NCBI GenBank assembly: GCA_034926225.1 | Contig: JAYFRF010000001.1 | Location: forward strand, 186,001 to 250,000 | Reading direction: 5' to 3' | Origin: JAAZKA01 sp034926225 | GTDB taxonomy: Bacteria; Bacillota; Clostridia; Oscillospirales; QAMX01 | DNA length: 64,000 nt | Shown here: piece after piece, positions 40,635 to 49,659 of the stretch | Layout: each line of letters begins with the position of its first letter | Numbering within the stretch: the stretch's first letter is position 1 | Position numbers and translations under genes: made by a program | The notes under the pieces: generated by a model | Database searches by the model: none | What the model saw: the letters and a program-made list of their open reading frames with translations, nothing else | What the model was told of the DNA's origin: nothing

Positions 40635-41927
40635 TCAGTTAAGCGTATCGGTAAAGCCGACGTCTGTGACGAAGTCGCGCGCCCAGCCGTAAAGCCGGCT
40701 GTCACAGATGGCAGTCACTAAAATCGCGTCGTCGGTGTACTCCACCTTCTCCACACGTGCGTCGCGGTAGAGAATGTCGAGTCTGCCTGCTTCGTTGTAA
40801 GGAAGCTTTATGTGGACGCGATGATGCCCCGGGTCGAGCAGTCTTGCGATAGCGGTGCGGAGGTTGTCAAGCCCCTGCCCCGTCCGCGCGGAAACGATAA
40901 CGGAGTCTGAGCCGCGCGGTAAAAGCTGCGCGTCGACGAGATCGGCTTTGTTGAAGACCTGTAAAACGGGCGTCTGCGCAAGCTTGAGCTTTGAGATCAG
41001 ATCCTCGACGACGGCGGCCTGCTTTGGCCAAGCCGGATTCGACAGGTCGATGACATGCAGCAGCAGATCGGCGTAGGCAAGCTCCTCAAGCGTCGCGCGG
41101 AAGGCGTCGATGAGGGTGTGCGGAAGCTTGTGGATGAAGCCGACCGTATCGGAGATCAGGATTTCAAGGGTGTCACTCACAGGGAAACGCCGTAGAGTAG
41201 TGTCAAGCGTATCAAAGAGCCGGTCACCGGTGTGGATGTCGGAGCCGGTGAGGGCGTTTAAAAGCGTCGACTTGCCGGCGTTGGTATAGCCGACGAGCGC
41301 TGCGACCGGGGTCTCGGTGGATGCGCGGCGATGGCGGCCGACTTCTCGGACGCGGCCGAGGTCGTCGATCTGCCGTTCCAGGCGGGTGATACGCGCACGA
41401 ATGTGACGGCGGTCGGACTCCAGCTTCGATTCACCGGGGCCGCGCGTACCGATACCGCCGCCGAGACGGGACAGGACGTTACCAAGCCCCTCAAGACGCG
41501 GCAGAAGATAGCGATACTGTGCAAGCTCAACTTGCAGCTTGCCTTCGGCGGTCCGGGCGCGGGAGGCGAAGATATCGAGGATCAGACCGGCACGATCCAT
41601 CACGCGCAGGCCGGTATCTTCTTCGATTGCCTTAAACTGTGACGGAGACAATTCGTTGTCGAAGACGAGCAGAGTCGCCTCGTTGGCTTCGGCGAGTGCT
41701 TTGATTTCGGCAAGCTTTCCCTCGCCCATCAGAGAGCGCGGATCGGGAGAGGCGCGTTCCTGCAAGACCTTTGCGGTACAGATGCCGCCGGCAGTTTTTA
41801 AGAGTTCCTCCAGCTCGTCTAACGTTTCCCAGGTGGCGTCTTCGTCGGGTGTTAAGACGCGGGAATGGACGCCTGCGAGGATTGCGCGTTCATTTAGTTC
41901 GTCAATGTGAGATGGGTTCATATTCAT
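40635..41927 (-). CDS. hflX: Ribosome-associated GTPase HflX
   Basis: 430-residue GTPase that binds the 50S subunit and splits stalled ribosomes. N-terminal HflX domain (VLTPDEDATWETLDELEELL, then LRVMDRAGLILDIFASRA), helical linker with GGIGTRGPGESKLESDRRHI, then the G domain with G1 VGYTNAGKSTL, G3 DTVGF and G4 NKAD. ATG at 41927 with GGAGGG about 11 bases upstream; the open frame extends further across rpmE but lacks a site there. Confidence 0.93.
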   Translation of the reverse strand: MNMNPSHIDELNERAILAGVHSRVLTPDEDATWETLDELEELLKTAGGICTAKVLQERASPDPRSLMGEGKLAEIKALAEANEATLLVFDNELSPSQFKAIEEDTGLRVMDRAGLILDIFASRARTAEGKLQVELAQYRYLLPRLEGLGNVLSRLGGGIGTRGPGESKLESDRRHIRARITRLERQIDDLGRVREVGRHRRASTETPVAALVGYTNAGKSTLLNALTGSDIHTGDRLFDTLDTTLRRFPVSDTLEILISDTVGFIHKLPHTLIDAFRATLEELAYADLLLHVIDLSNPAWPKQAAVVEDLISKLKLAQTPVLQVFNKADLVDAQLLPRGSDSVIVSARTGQGLDNLRTAIARLLDPGHHRVHIKLPYNEAGRLDILYRDARVEKVEYTDDAILVTAICDSRLYGWARDFVTDVGFTDTLN

Positions 41928-41995
41928 GCGGGCAACGGCCCTCCATATTCTATTAAATGTCAGGGGAAATGCCGCGCCTGGAAAGGGGAAAACAA

Positions 41996-42024
41996 AAACC
42001 TGCCGTAAAAAACGGCAGGCTTTA
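41996..42024 (-). terminator. Terminator of rpmE
   Basis: Minus strand: GCCTGCCGT and ACGGCAGG with a short T-rich loop, followed by TTTTTGTTTT. Confidence 0.88.
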
Positions 42025-42070
42025 TCGTTATCCCATGACAAAACGGGACAAAACCGGAAAAAAGGACGTC

Positions 42071-42277
42071 TTACTTGTCCGTCAGACCGAACTTCTTCTT
42101 GAAACGGTCGACACGGCCGCCGGTATCCACGAGCTTCTGCTTGCCAGTGAAAAACGGATGGCACTTGGAGCAAATTTCGACACGGATGTCCTTTTTGGTG
42201 GAGCCGGTCTCGATAACCTCGCCGCAGGCGCACCGAATGGTGGTTTGCTCGTACTTGGGATGGATTCCTTCCTTCAT
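42071..42277 (-). CDS. rpmE: 50S ribosomal protein L31, zinc-binding type
   Basis: 68 residues. MKEGIHPKYEQTTIRCACGE at the N terminus, C-x-C followed by C-x2-C (ICSKCHPFFTG), so the zinc-binding C+ form. GAGAGGTG precedes the ATG. Own promoter, leader and terminator. Confidence 0.96.
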   Translation of the reverse strand: MKEGIHPKYEQTTIRCACGEVIETGSTKKDIRVEICSKCHPFFTGKQKLVDTGGRVDRFKKKFGLTDK

Positions 42278-42310
42278 CGTTTACACCTCTCTTCTGCGCG
42301 ATGCCCATTT

Positions 42311-42405
42311 GCGGGAGCCGCGTATTTTGTGCTCCCGATAGAGCATGAGACACAAGATATATAACACACAGGTTTTATCTTACCATATTTCGCGCAAAAA
42401 TGCAA
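42311..42405 (-). promoter_or_regulatory. rpmE promoter and structured leader
   Basis: Minus-strand TTGCAT (42405-42400), 17-bp spacer, TAAGAT (42382-42377). The ~95-nt leader has a hairpin CGGGAGC/GCTCCCG (42338-42312). Ribosomal protein leaders often bind their own product; whether this one does is not shown. Confidence 0.6.
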
Positions 42406-42466
42406 GAGGATTTTTTCGTTTTTCTAAGAAAACTTTCACGCGATTCTCCGCAAAACCCCGTTGGTA

Positions 42467-42808
42467 TCACCGAAAACCGTACGGACGCAGCACCTCGGCA
42501 ACCGTTTCGGCAAAGCTGTCCTCCGCGCCCCATGAGAAGCGCAGCAGAGGACCCTGCCCCCCGCCCGAGCCGATCGCCTCGACCGTCACGCGATCCCCGG
42601 CGCCGGAGACGACGACAGTCAGCGACGCGCGGTTACTCGCGCGCCAGAAATATTTCTCAAAGACCATGACCACGACGCTGAAATCGCCGCTTCCGTGGGA
42701 AACGGTATCGATCAGCTCGCAGGAAATTCCGCTGTTTTGGATACCGCTCTTGACGACGCCTGCGATGTCCGACACGCGGCCCGGGCCGGATAATGTGACA
42801 GTTGCCAT
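42467..42808 (-). CDS. DUF6054-like protein
   Basis: 113 residues: VTLSGPGRVSDIAGVVKSGI, then CELIDTVSHGSGDF, VMVFEKYFWRASNRASLTVV and GSGGGQGPLLRFSWGAEDSF. The pattern, a beta-rich protein with a VFE(K/R)Y.....NR.SL block, fits DUF6054 by memory. No function is known. AAGGAG lies six bases before ATG 42808, inside the end of the upstream Gfo/Idh/MocA gene (gap 11 bp), so the two are an operon. Confidence 0.6.
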   Translation of the reverse strand: MATVTLSGPGRVSDIAGVVKSGIQNSGISCELIDTVSHGSGDFSVVVMVFEKYFWRASNRASLTVVVSGAGDRVTVEAIGSGGGQGPLLRFSWGAEDSFAETVAEVLRPYGFR

Positions 42809-42819
42809 TGAATACTCCT

Positions 42820-43776
42820 TTAGTCGTGAATCGTTGCTATACACCGACGGCACAGTTCAATCGATTTGCGGCTTTCCTCGGGCGGACAACGATCGACAGG
42901 TGCACCGGTGGCGACATGCGAGGTAAAATAAGCGATTTCGTTATAGTAGCAGTCGTCGCCCTTGCAGTCATAGACCGCAACCTCATGTCCGCCCGTGACC
43001 GCGCGAACAACGGCATCGTCGCCGTTGAAGATCAGATAACCCGTCTCGAAATTAACACGGAAGAAGCGGGTCATGTGGAGGTTTCCATCGACGGACCACT
43101 CGTTGTAGAGATTGACATACATGGTGGGATACTGAAAATTACAGGAAGCGGAATCGTAGATATCGATATCATCTGAGCGGATGGCGGCTGCGTCGACAGA
43201 TACAGGGTCGCCGAAGAACATGCGGGCTGCGTCGGTATCGTGGATGGCGAGATCGAAGGTCACGCCGCCGGAGAGAGAATCCTTGAGGATCCAGTTACCA
43301 GGCCGCGCGGGGCGGCAATCGCAGCGATGGAAGAACGCGCTGCGCGATGCGCCAAAGGTTTTATCACGGATATACCGCTCGATGACCTCGTAGGGCTTAT
43401 AAAAGCGCATCGGATGGGCAACCATGAGAAGTTTTCCTGCCTTGCGGGACGCGTCGATCATTGCGGCACAGTCTTCGGAGGTCAACGCCATCGGCTTTTC
43501 GCAGAGGACGTTTGCGCCATAAGAGAAGGCCATCTCCGAAAGGGGGCGATGCAGGAAGGTAGGTGCGCAGATGTCGACGATATCGGGATGCTCTCGCAGG
43601 AGCATTTCCTCCGCGTCGCCGCAGACGGGATAGTCGGCGGCATAGCGTTCTCTCGCGGTGGGCGACTTGTCACAGATCGCGCATATTTTTATATCATGTC
43701 CTTCTTTTATCAGACGATTGTACCCACGCAGATGTTCCAGTGCAATGAAGCCCGCACCGATAAGCGCAATTTTCAT
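42820..43776 (-). CDS. Gfo/Idh/MocA family oxidoreductase
   Basis: 318 residues. Rossmann start MKIALIGAGFIALEHLRGY, cofactor/substrate motif CEKPMA near residue 93, and GGVTFDLAIHDTDAARMFFG near residue 171 containing the active-site aspartate and histidine region. Start at ATG 43776; the upstream in-frame ATG is part of the GGGGGG ribosome-binding stretch. Followed by a DUF6054-like gene 11 bp downstream. Another Gfo/Idh/MocA gene lies upstream in the same direction, 120 bp away. Substrate unknown. Confidence 0.88.
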   Translation of the reverse strand: MKIALIGAGFIALEHLRGYNRLIKEGHDIKICAICDKSPTARERYAADYPVCGDAEEMLLREHPDIVDICAPTFLHRPLSEMAFSYGANVLCEKPMALTSEDCAAMIDASRKAGKLLMVAHPMRFYKPYEVIERYIRDKTFGASRSAFFHRCDCRPARPGNWILKDSLSGGVTFDLAIHDTDAARMFFGDPVSVDAAAIRSDDIDIYDSASCNFQYPTMYVNLYNEWSVDGNLHMTRFFRVNFETGYLIFNGDDAVVRAVTGGHEVAVYDCKGDDCYYNEIAYFTSHVATGAPVDRCPPEESRKSIELCRRCIATIHD

Positions 43777-43895
43777 ATAAGGTAACCCCCCATGCAATTC
43801 ATTATTCTATATTTTAACATGACGGAGCAGAATAGTCAAATAAAGAATGTTTTATATAATCAATATGGCAAAGTATTTCAGCGAATACTATCAGT

Positions 43896-45089
43896 TCAGC
43901 GAATGGATTCCGGCGGATAAGTTATGGCAGGGATAAACTCCGGCATACCGGTTTCCTCGGACTTCGTGGCTGCGATGGCGATGGCAGCAGCGTCACGCGC
44001 GCCCTGCACACCGACCATGCAAGGTTTACCCTCCCTGACACGGCGGAAAAACGCCTCTACTATGCCGGTATCTCCCCCACCATGGCTGTTGGAATCGATT
44101 TTTTCGGGATAGTAATACACCGGTGCGGGTTCATGACGTTTCCAGACCATGATTTTAAAGTTCTGTTCGTTGTCGAAGAAGGCCGTCAGCTTGCCGCGGT
44201 CGCCGACAAACATGAATTCACGGGTATATTCGGGCGTGAAATGGCACTCCATGTAACAGATGCGCGCGCCGCCGTCGTAGTCGATCAGCACCAACCCGTT
44301 GTCCGGCACATCGCATTCTTTTGCGTAGACGCAGCCGTCCTGCACACGCAGGAACTTTTGCTCCTCCGGCGTTCGGAAGGAAGGCTTAACGGCATAGGGG
44401 CAGGTTGCGCGCTCCTCGCAGTCCGCGCAGCGTTTGTCATTTGGCGCATTGCCGCCGAAAACGTCGAGCCCGCCGGAGGAATAGACCTTGACCGGGCTTT
44501 GATCGACTATCCAGTTGTCGAGGTCGATGGAATGGGTGCCTTTTTCAAGGATGAGGGATTTGATATACTGCTTTTTGCGGCGGGAGCCGTGATAATAATA
44601 TTGCCCGCCGACGGAGACGTTATCGATCACGGTTCCAGTGATGACGCGGCCGATTTCGCCGGCATCGATCAGCTTCTTGACATCACGCATCAACGTACAG
44701 TAGCGAAGCTCCAGCCCGACCATGAAAACGGTATCCGAGCCGTACCAGGCGTTGATAATCCGGTCGCAGTCCTCAATAGTCTGCGCCATGGGCTTTTCCA
44801 GATATAGATGCTTTTTCGCGCGCAGGACGGCGACAGCGCAGTCGGCATGCGCAAAATCCGGCGTGGTAACGCAGACGGCGTCGAGGTCCGGGTCAGCAAG
44901 GAAGTCGTCTATGTCGGTGTAAGTACGTACGGTTGACGGAAAGTATTCCTTTGCGGTTTCTATCTTAGATGGGTCAAGGTCGCATACAGCGACAAGCTCT
45001 CCGTTTCCTTCCACAAACGCGCGGCAGCCGAAAAAGACGCCGCGATTGCCAAGCCCCATAACGCCGATACCGGGTTTCCCGTTTTTCAT
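43896..45089 (-). CDS. Gfo/Idh/MocA family oxidoreductase with a cysteine-rich insertion
   Basis: 397 residues. Rossmann motif GVMGLGNRGVFFGCRAF, EKP motif LEKPMA near residue 102, and EKGTHSIDLDNWIVDQ near residue 183 with the catalytic His/Asp pair. After this, an insertion around residues 214-265 contains C-x2-C-x6-C (CADCEERATCPY) and two more cysteines (DGCVYAKECD), which would suit a zinc or iron-sulfur site not needed by the family. Start at ATG 45089 (GGAGA upstream). Possible operator palindrome 19 bp upstream. Confidence 0.87.
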   Translation of the reverse strand: MKNGKPGIGVMGLGNRGVFFGCRAFVEGNGELVAVCDLDPSKIETAKEYFPSTVRTYTDIDDFLADPDLDAVCVTTPDFAHADCAVAVLRAKKHLYLEKPMAQTIEDCDRIINAWYGSDTVFMVGLELRYCTLMRDVKKLIDAGEIGRVITGTVIDNVSVGGQYYYHGSRRKKQYIKSLILEKGTHSIDLDNWIVDQSPVKVYSSGGLDVFGGNAPNDKRCADCEERATCPYAVKPSFRTPEEQKFLRVQDGCVYAKECDVPDNGLVLIDYDGGARICYMECHFTPEYTREFMFVGDRGKLTAFFDNEQNFKIMVWKRHEPAPVYYYPEKIDSNSHGGGDTGIVEAFFRRVREGKPCMVGVQGARDAAAIAIAATKSEETGMPEFIPAITYPPESIR

Positions 45090-45107
45090 AAAAGTCTCCA
45101 TTCTGCC

Positions 45108-45121
45108 GCTGACGTGTCAGC
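45108..45121. promoter_or_regulatory. Perfect 14-bp palindrome upstream of the Gfo/Idh/MocA gene
   Basis: GCTGAC-GT-GTCAGC, 19 bp before the start codon at 45089. Position and symmetry suggest an operator; no regulator gene is adjacent. Confidence 0.4.
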
Positions 45122-45195
45122 TCAAACAAGAATGTAAGAGCGCCGTACTGCGGCGAATTTGGTTAATTCGCAAAAATATCTTTGTGAAAAACAAA

Positions 45196-45238
45196 CTGCC
45201 GTAAATCCACGGGAAAACCTTGCGAATTTACGGCAAAA
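45196..45238 (-). terminator. Terminator of purB
   Basis: TGCCGTAAAT pairs with ATTTACGGCA; on the minus strand it is followed by GTTTGTTTTT. Confidence 0.8.
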
Positions 45239-45245
45239 TATGATG

Positions 45246-46676
45246 TTATACCTTCAGATCCATATCCGCCGTCTCGCCTTTCGCATCGGCAACACAAGGC
45301 TCGAGGCATTCCGCAAGGAACACATCGACCTGCTCCGGCGCGCGGCCGACATAATCGGCGGGGTTCAAATGCGCGGTGATCTGCTCTTTTGTTAAGCCGA
45401 AAGCGGGGTCTGCGGCGATGCGGTCGATCAAGTCGTTCGGGCGGCCGAATTCCTTGACTTCACGCCCGGCTGCCATCGCATGCTCACGGATACGTTCATG
45501 CAGCTCCTGGCGGTCTCCGCCGCGATTCACGGCGTCCATCATGATGTTTTCGCTGACCATGAAGGGCAGCTCGTCTTGAATGTGGCGTTCGATGACCTTG
45601 GGGTAGACGACTAGTCCCGAAACGACGTTTGCATAGATGTTGAGAATAGCGTCGATTGCCAGAAACGCTTCCGGAATAGCGATGCGCTTGTTTGCGGAGT
45701 CGTCAAGGGTGCGTTCAAACCACTGGGTAGCCGAGGTGACGGCGGGGTTTAAAGAATCAACCATGACGTAGCGGGCAAGCGAGGTGATCCGCTCGGAGCG
45801 CATGGGGTTGCGTTTATACGGCATGGCGGAGGAACCGATCTGGGATTTTTCAAAAGGTTCCTCAATCTCCTTTAGGTGCTGCAGCAGACGCAGATCGTTT
45901 GCAAACTTCGACGCGCTCTGTGCGATACCGGAAAGGGTGTTGAGAACCAGAGAATCGTACTTGCGCGTATAGGTTTGACCGGAAACAGGGACGCACGCGG
46001 CAAATCCCATTTCACGGCAGATCAGGCGGTCCAACTCCAGAACCTTTTCATGGTCGCCGTGGAACAACTCGAGAAAGCTTGCCTGGGTACCGGTGGTGCC
46101 TTTCGAGCCGAGAAGCTTTAAAGAATCTATACGGTAGTCCAGCTCGTCGAGGTCTAGGAGCAGCTCATTTGCCCATAACGTCGCGCGCTTGCCGACGGTG
46201 GTCAGCTGCGCAGGCTGGAAATGCGTAAAGCCGAGGGTGGGCAGCGCACGGTACTCTCGGGCAAATTGGCCGAGTGACGAAAGAACGGTGCGTACCTTAT
46301 CGCGAACGAGAATCAGTCCCTCGCGCATCTGAATAATATCGGTGTTGTCCCCGACGTACGCGCTGGTCGCGCCGAGATGGATGATCGGTTTGGCTTTCGG
46401 GCAAACGAGACCGTAGGTATAGACATGGGCCATGACGTCGTGGCGTACCTCACGTTCCCGCTCGGCAGCTGTATCGTAGTCAATATCCTCGATATGCGCT
46501 TCCAGCTCGGTGACCTGCTCTTCCGAGACAGGCAGCCCCAGCGTATGCTCCGCGCGGGCGAGAGCGACCCATAAGCGGCGCCAGGTACGGAACTTAAAAT
46601 CGTCGGAGAAAACAAACTGCATGCTTTTGGATGCGTAGCGGGAGCAAAGCGGGCTTTGGTAGGAATCGTGGCTCAC
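45246..46676 (-). CDS. purB: Adenylosuccinate lyase
   Basis: 476-residue homotetrameric lyase acting twice in purine synthesis (SAICAR to AICAR; adenylosuccinate to AMP, releasing fumarate). Fumarase-superfamily signature GSSAMPYKRNPMRSE near residue 290, plus HLGATSAYVGDNTD and TLGFTHFQPAQLTT carrying the catalytic histidine. The length and the early SRYASKSM identify the long PurB type. It begins 2 bp after the aminotransferase gene, so the pair is co-transcribed. Confidence 0.95.
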   Translation of the reverse strand: MSHDSYQSPLCSRYASKSMQFVFSDDFKFRTWRRLWVALARAEHTLGLPVSEEQVTELEAHIEDIDYDTAAEREREVRHDVMAHVYTYGLVCPKAKPIIHLGATSAYVGDNTDIIQMREGLILVRDKVRTVLSSLGQFAREYRALPTLGFTHFQPAQLTTVGKRATLWANELLLDLDELDYRIDSLKLLGSKGTTGTQASFLELFHGDHEKVLELDRLICREMGFAACVPVSGQTYTRKYDSLVLNTLSGIAQSASKFANDLRLLQHLKEIEEPFEKSQIGSSAMPYKRNPMRSERITSLARYVMVDSLNPAVTSATQWFERTLDDSANKRIAIPEAFLAIDAILNIYANVVSGLVVYPKVIERHIQDELPFMVSENIMMDAVNRGGDRQELHERIREHAMAAGREVKEFGRPNDLIDRIAADPAFGLTKEQITAHLNPADYVGRAPEQVDVFLAECLEPCVADAKGETADMDLKV

Positions 46677-46678
46677 GG

Positions 46679-47926
46679 TTAAGCCTCCTTTTCGGCAGCG
46701 GCGAGCTTCACACAGACGCAGAGGATATCGATCGCCGTTTGCAGCTCGGCGCAGGTCGGATAGGTCGGCGCGATACGCAGATTACGATCGCGCGGGTCCT
46801 GCCCGTAGGGGTAGGTCGCGCCGGCATCAGTGATGGTCACGCCGGCATTCTTCATAAGCTGATAGACACGATTGGCGCAGCCGTCCGGCACGTCAAGGCT
46901 GATGAAGTAGCCGCCGCGGGGATTGCCCCAGGTGGCGATACCGGTCAGCTCACGCTCGAAGGTTCGCAAAACGATATCGAATTTCGGACGCAGGATGGCG
47001 GCATGGCGGCGCATCTGTGCGCGGACGCCGGCCGCATCGCGGAAGTAGCGGACGTGACGAAGCTGATTGAGCTTATCGGCGCCGATGGTTTGGACGGTCA
47101 GCACGTTCTTGATTTGCTTCAAATTTTCGGGAGATGCCGCCATGATCGCGACGCCCGCGCCGGGGAAGCTGATTTTGGAGGTGGAGGCAAAGTAGAACAC
47201 GCGGTTATCGCTGCCATATTCATGGCAGGCCGCGAAAATGTCGGTCAGCGGAATGTCTTCATAAAGGTCATGGACACCGTAGGCATTGTCCCAAAAAATA
47301 CGGAAGTCAGGCGCGGCGGGCTTCATCGCGGCAAGGCGGCGTACGGTTTCGGGAGAGTAGACGGCACCTGAGGGGTTAGAGTATTTCGGTACGCACCACA
47401 TACCGACGATGGCGGGGTCCTCGGCGACAAGACGCTCGACAGCGTCCATATCGGGACCGTCCTCGGACATATCGATGTTGATCATTTCGATGCCGAGGGA
47501 CTCGGTCACGCGAAAATGGCGGTCATAGCCAGGCACGGGGCAAAGGAACTTCACTTTTTCGCGTTTACTCCACGGCGCGGGGGAGCCGACGACGCCATAG
47601 AGCATCGCGCGGGAAACGGTATCATACATCATGTTGAGCGAAGAGTTGCCGCCGACGATGATGTAATCGCGCGGGATACCGTAGATTTCGGCGAAGAAGT
47701 CTTTGGCTTCCGGGATACCGTCAAACAGCTGGCCGGCATAGGTACGGCAGTCGACGCCGCCTTCGGTGTGACAGTCCGCTGCCGACAGCATCGTCGACAG
47801 CATTGGCTGCGATAAATCGATCTGCTCGGTACACGGAATCCCGCGCGCCATATTCAACTTTAAACCCTTTGCGCGATACGCCTCATACTGCTCACGAAGA
47901 GCGGCAAAACTTTCTTTATCCCCCAT
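46679..47926 (-). CDS. Aspartate aminotransferase, class Ic-like
   Basis: 415-residue PLP-dependent aminotransferase of the group represented by PF12897. Start MGDKESFAALREQYEAYRAK, then LNMARGIP, IIVGGNSSLNMMYDTVSRAM, the PLP-phosphate region, FWDNAYGVHDLY, and the PLP lysine in YFASTSKISFPGAGVA. Likely makes aspartate from oxaloacetate and glutamate; aspartate is used by the purB pathway, the next gene. The assignment of substrate is inferred from the family. Confidence 0.82.
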   Translation of the reverse strand: MGDKESFAALREQYEAYRAKGLKLNMARGIPCTEQIDLSQPMLSTMLSAADCHTEGGVDCRTYAGQLFDGIPEAKDFFAEIYGIPRDYIIVGGNSSLNMMYDTVSRAMLYGVVGSPAPWSKREKVKFLCPVPGYDRHFRVTESLGIEMINIDMSEDGPDMDAVERLVAEDPAIVGMWCVPKYSNPSGAVYSPETVRRLAAMKPAAPDFRIFWDNAYGVHDLYEDIPLTDIFAACHEYGSDNRVFYFASTSKISFPGAGVAIMAASPENLKQIKNVLTVQTIGADKLNQLRHVRYFRDAAGVRAQMRRHAAILRPKFDIVLRTFERELTGIATWGNPRGGYFISLDVPDGCANRVYQLMKNAGVTITDAGATYPYGQDPRDRNLRIAPTYPTCAELQTAIDILCVCVKLAAAEKEA

Positions 47927-47995
47927 AAAAAGAACCTCCCAAAAAATACAAACATTAAAGTTTTTGCCAAGCTATTTTAAAAAGCCGCGCGTCCA

Positions 47996-49387
47996 TTAAA
48001 ACTCCGCGCTCTTCGTCGTTCTCGGGAACGGAAGCACGTCGCGGATATTTGCGATACTCGTTAAATACATAATTAACCGCTCGAAGCCCAGCCCGAAGCC
48101 TGCGTGTCTCGTTCCGCCGTAGCGTCTAAGATCGAGGTACCACCAGTAATCCTTCTCATCCAGTCCGCATTCCGCCATACGCGCTTTGAGGACGTCCATT
48201 CGCTCCTCGCGCTGGCTGCCGCCGATTAGCTCCCCGATGCCGGGAACAAGCAGATCAGACGCCGCGACGGTCTTACCGTCGTCATTTAAGCGCATGTAGA
48301 AGGCTTTGATCTCCTTTGGATAGTTGATGAGGAACGTCGGACCGCCCACGAGCTTCTCCGTGATATACCTCTCATGCTCGGACTGTAAATCACAGCCCCA
48401 GAAAACCGGATACTCGAACTGATCCTTGACCTTTTCAAGCTCCGCGATCGCATCCGTGTAGTCCAAACGAGTAAAGGCGGAGCCAACGAGCTTCTCCAGG
48501 CGGGATTTCAAATCCTTGTCGAGGAACTGGGTGAAGAAATCGATTTCCGCTTCGCAGGTGTCGAGAACGTGCCGGATGACGAACTTGAGCATATCTTCGG
48601 CAAGCTGCATATCGTCGTCGAGATCGGCAAAGGCAATTTCCGGCTCGATCATCCAGAATTCCGCGGCATGGCGGGCGGTATAGGATTTTTCAGCGCGGAA
48701 GGTCGGGCCGAAGGTGTAGGTTCTGCCGTAGGCGAGCGCAAAGGTTTCGGCATTGAGCTGCCCGGAGACGGTCAGGTTTGCGGATTTGCCAAAGAAATCC
48801 TGCGTATAATCGATCTTACCATCCTCCGTACGCGGTAGGCTGTCGAGATCGAGTGTTGTGACGCGGAACATCTCGCCCGCACCTTCGCAGTCGCTCGCGG
48901 TGATGAGCGGCGTATGCGCGTAGACAAAGCCTCGGCCATGAAAGAAGTTGTGGATGGCAAAGGCTGCCTCGGAGCGGACGCGAAAGGCTGCGTTATAGAG
49001 GTTTGCTCGCGGACGCAGATGGGCGATCTCACGCATGAATTCCACGCTGTGACGTTTTTTTTGCAGCGGATAGCTCGGGTCGGACGCCCCTTCTAAAGTG
49101 ACAGACGAAACGCGCAGTTCGAAGGGCTGCTTAGCGCCGGGAGACTCAACAAGGGTGCCGGTGACGATGATCGCGGCGCCGACGTTGTAGTGGATCGCGG
49201 TCTCGTAGCCGTCCATAGAGGCGTCCAGGACGAGCTGAAGGTTTTTAAAGTAGGAGCCATCATTAAATTCGATGAAGCCGAAATTTTTCGAATCGCGAAC
49301 GGTGCGGATCCAGCCGCCGAGGGTAATTTCGCGTGTCAGATAAGCGGCCGTATCGGCGTATAGCTCCCGTACGGTAGTCAGTTTCAT
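47996..49387 (-). CDS. asnS: Asparaginyl-tRNA synthetase
   Basis: 463-residue class IIb synthetase. N-terminal OB-fold anticodon-binding domain (ITLGGWIRTVRDSKNFGFIE), motif 2 TFRAEKSYTARHAAEFWMIE and motif 3 GFGLGFERLIMYLTSI, with the AsnRS ending NIRDVLPFPRT. Start taken at ATG 49387; a TTG two codons earlier sits too close to the AAGAAGG site. It lies between the TSCPD gene and the aminotransferase gene. Confidence 0.95.
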   Translation of the reverse strand: MKLTTVRELYADTAAYLTREITLGGWIRTVRDSKNFGFIEFNDGSYFKNLQLVLDASMDGYETAIHYNVGAAIIVTGTLVESPGAKQPFELRVSSVTLEGASDPSYPLQKKRHSVEFMREIAHLRPRANLYNAAFRVRSEAAFAIHNFFHGRGFVYAHTPLITASDCEGAGEMFRVTTLDLDSLPRTEDGKIDYTQDFFGKSANLTVSGQLNAETFALAYGRTYTFGPTFRAEKSYTARHAAEFWMIEPEIAFADLDDDMQLAEDMLKFVIRHVLDTCEAEIDFFTQFLDKDLKSRLEKLVGSAFTRLDYTDAIAELEKVKDQFEYPVFWGCDLQSEHERYITEKLVGGPTFLINYPKEIKAFYMRLNDDGKTVAASDLLVPGIGELIGGSQREERMDVLKARMAECGLDEKDYWWYLDLRRYGGTRHAGFGLGFERLIMYLTSIANIRDVLPFPRTTKSAEF

Positions 49388-49409
49388 ATCCAAAGGCCTT
49401 CTTTCGATA

Positions 49410-49658
49410 TTATATGCGCTTCAGCGCTTTTTCAAGCGCACAGGCTAGCTGGTCGGGACAGGATGTATCTTTATAACCGCAGCGAATGCCCTTCATACGC
49501 GCGATGGCGTCATGCACATCCATTCCCTCGACGAGACTCGCGACACCCTGGGTATTGCCGCTGCAGCCGCCGTCGAAGCGGACATTACATACATGGCCGT
49601 CCACGATATCAAAGGATACAGCGCGGGAACAGGTTCCGGTATTAGGATAATGGAACAT
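49410..49658 (-). CDS. TSCPD domain protein
   Basis: 82 residues forming a single TSCPD domain (TIGR03905 type): YPNTGTCSRAVSFDI, the core GGCSGNTQGVASLVEGM, and a late KDTSCPDQLACALEKAL with conserved cysteines. Related to the C-terminal region of ribonucleotide reductases; function unknown. Start at ATG 49658 with AAGGAG ten bases upstream, one base after the cimA stop. Confidence 0.85.
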   Translation of the reverse strand: MFHYPNTGTCSRAVSFDIVDGHVCNVRFDGGCSGNTQGVASLVEGMDVHDAIARMKGIRCGYKDTSCPDQLACALEKALKRI

Positions 49659-49659
49659 A

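Noticed and set aside
41928..42353. N-terminal extension of hflX across rpmE
   Set aside because: Frame is open but overlaps the L31 gene and lacks family similarity; the annotated ATG follows GGAGGG.
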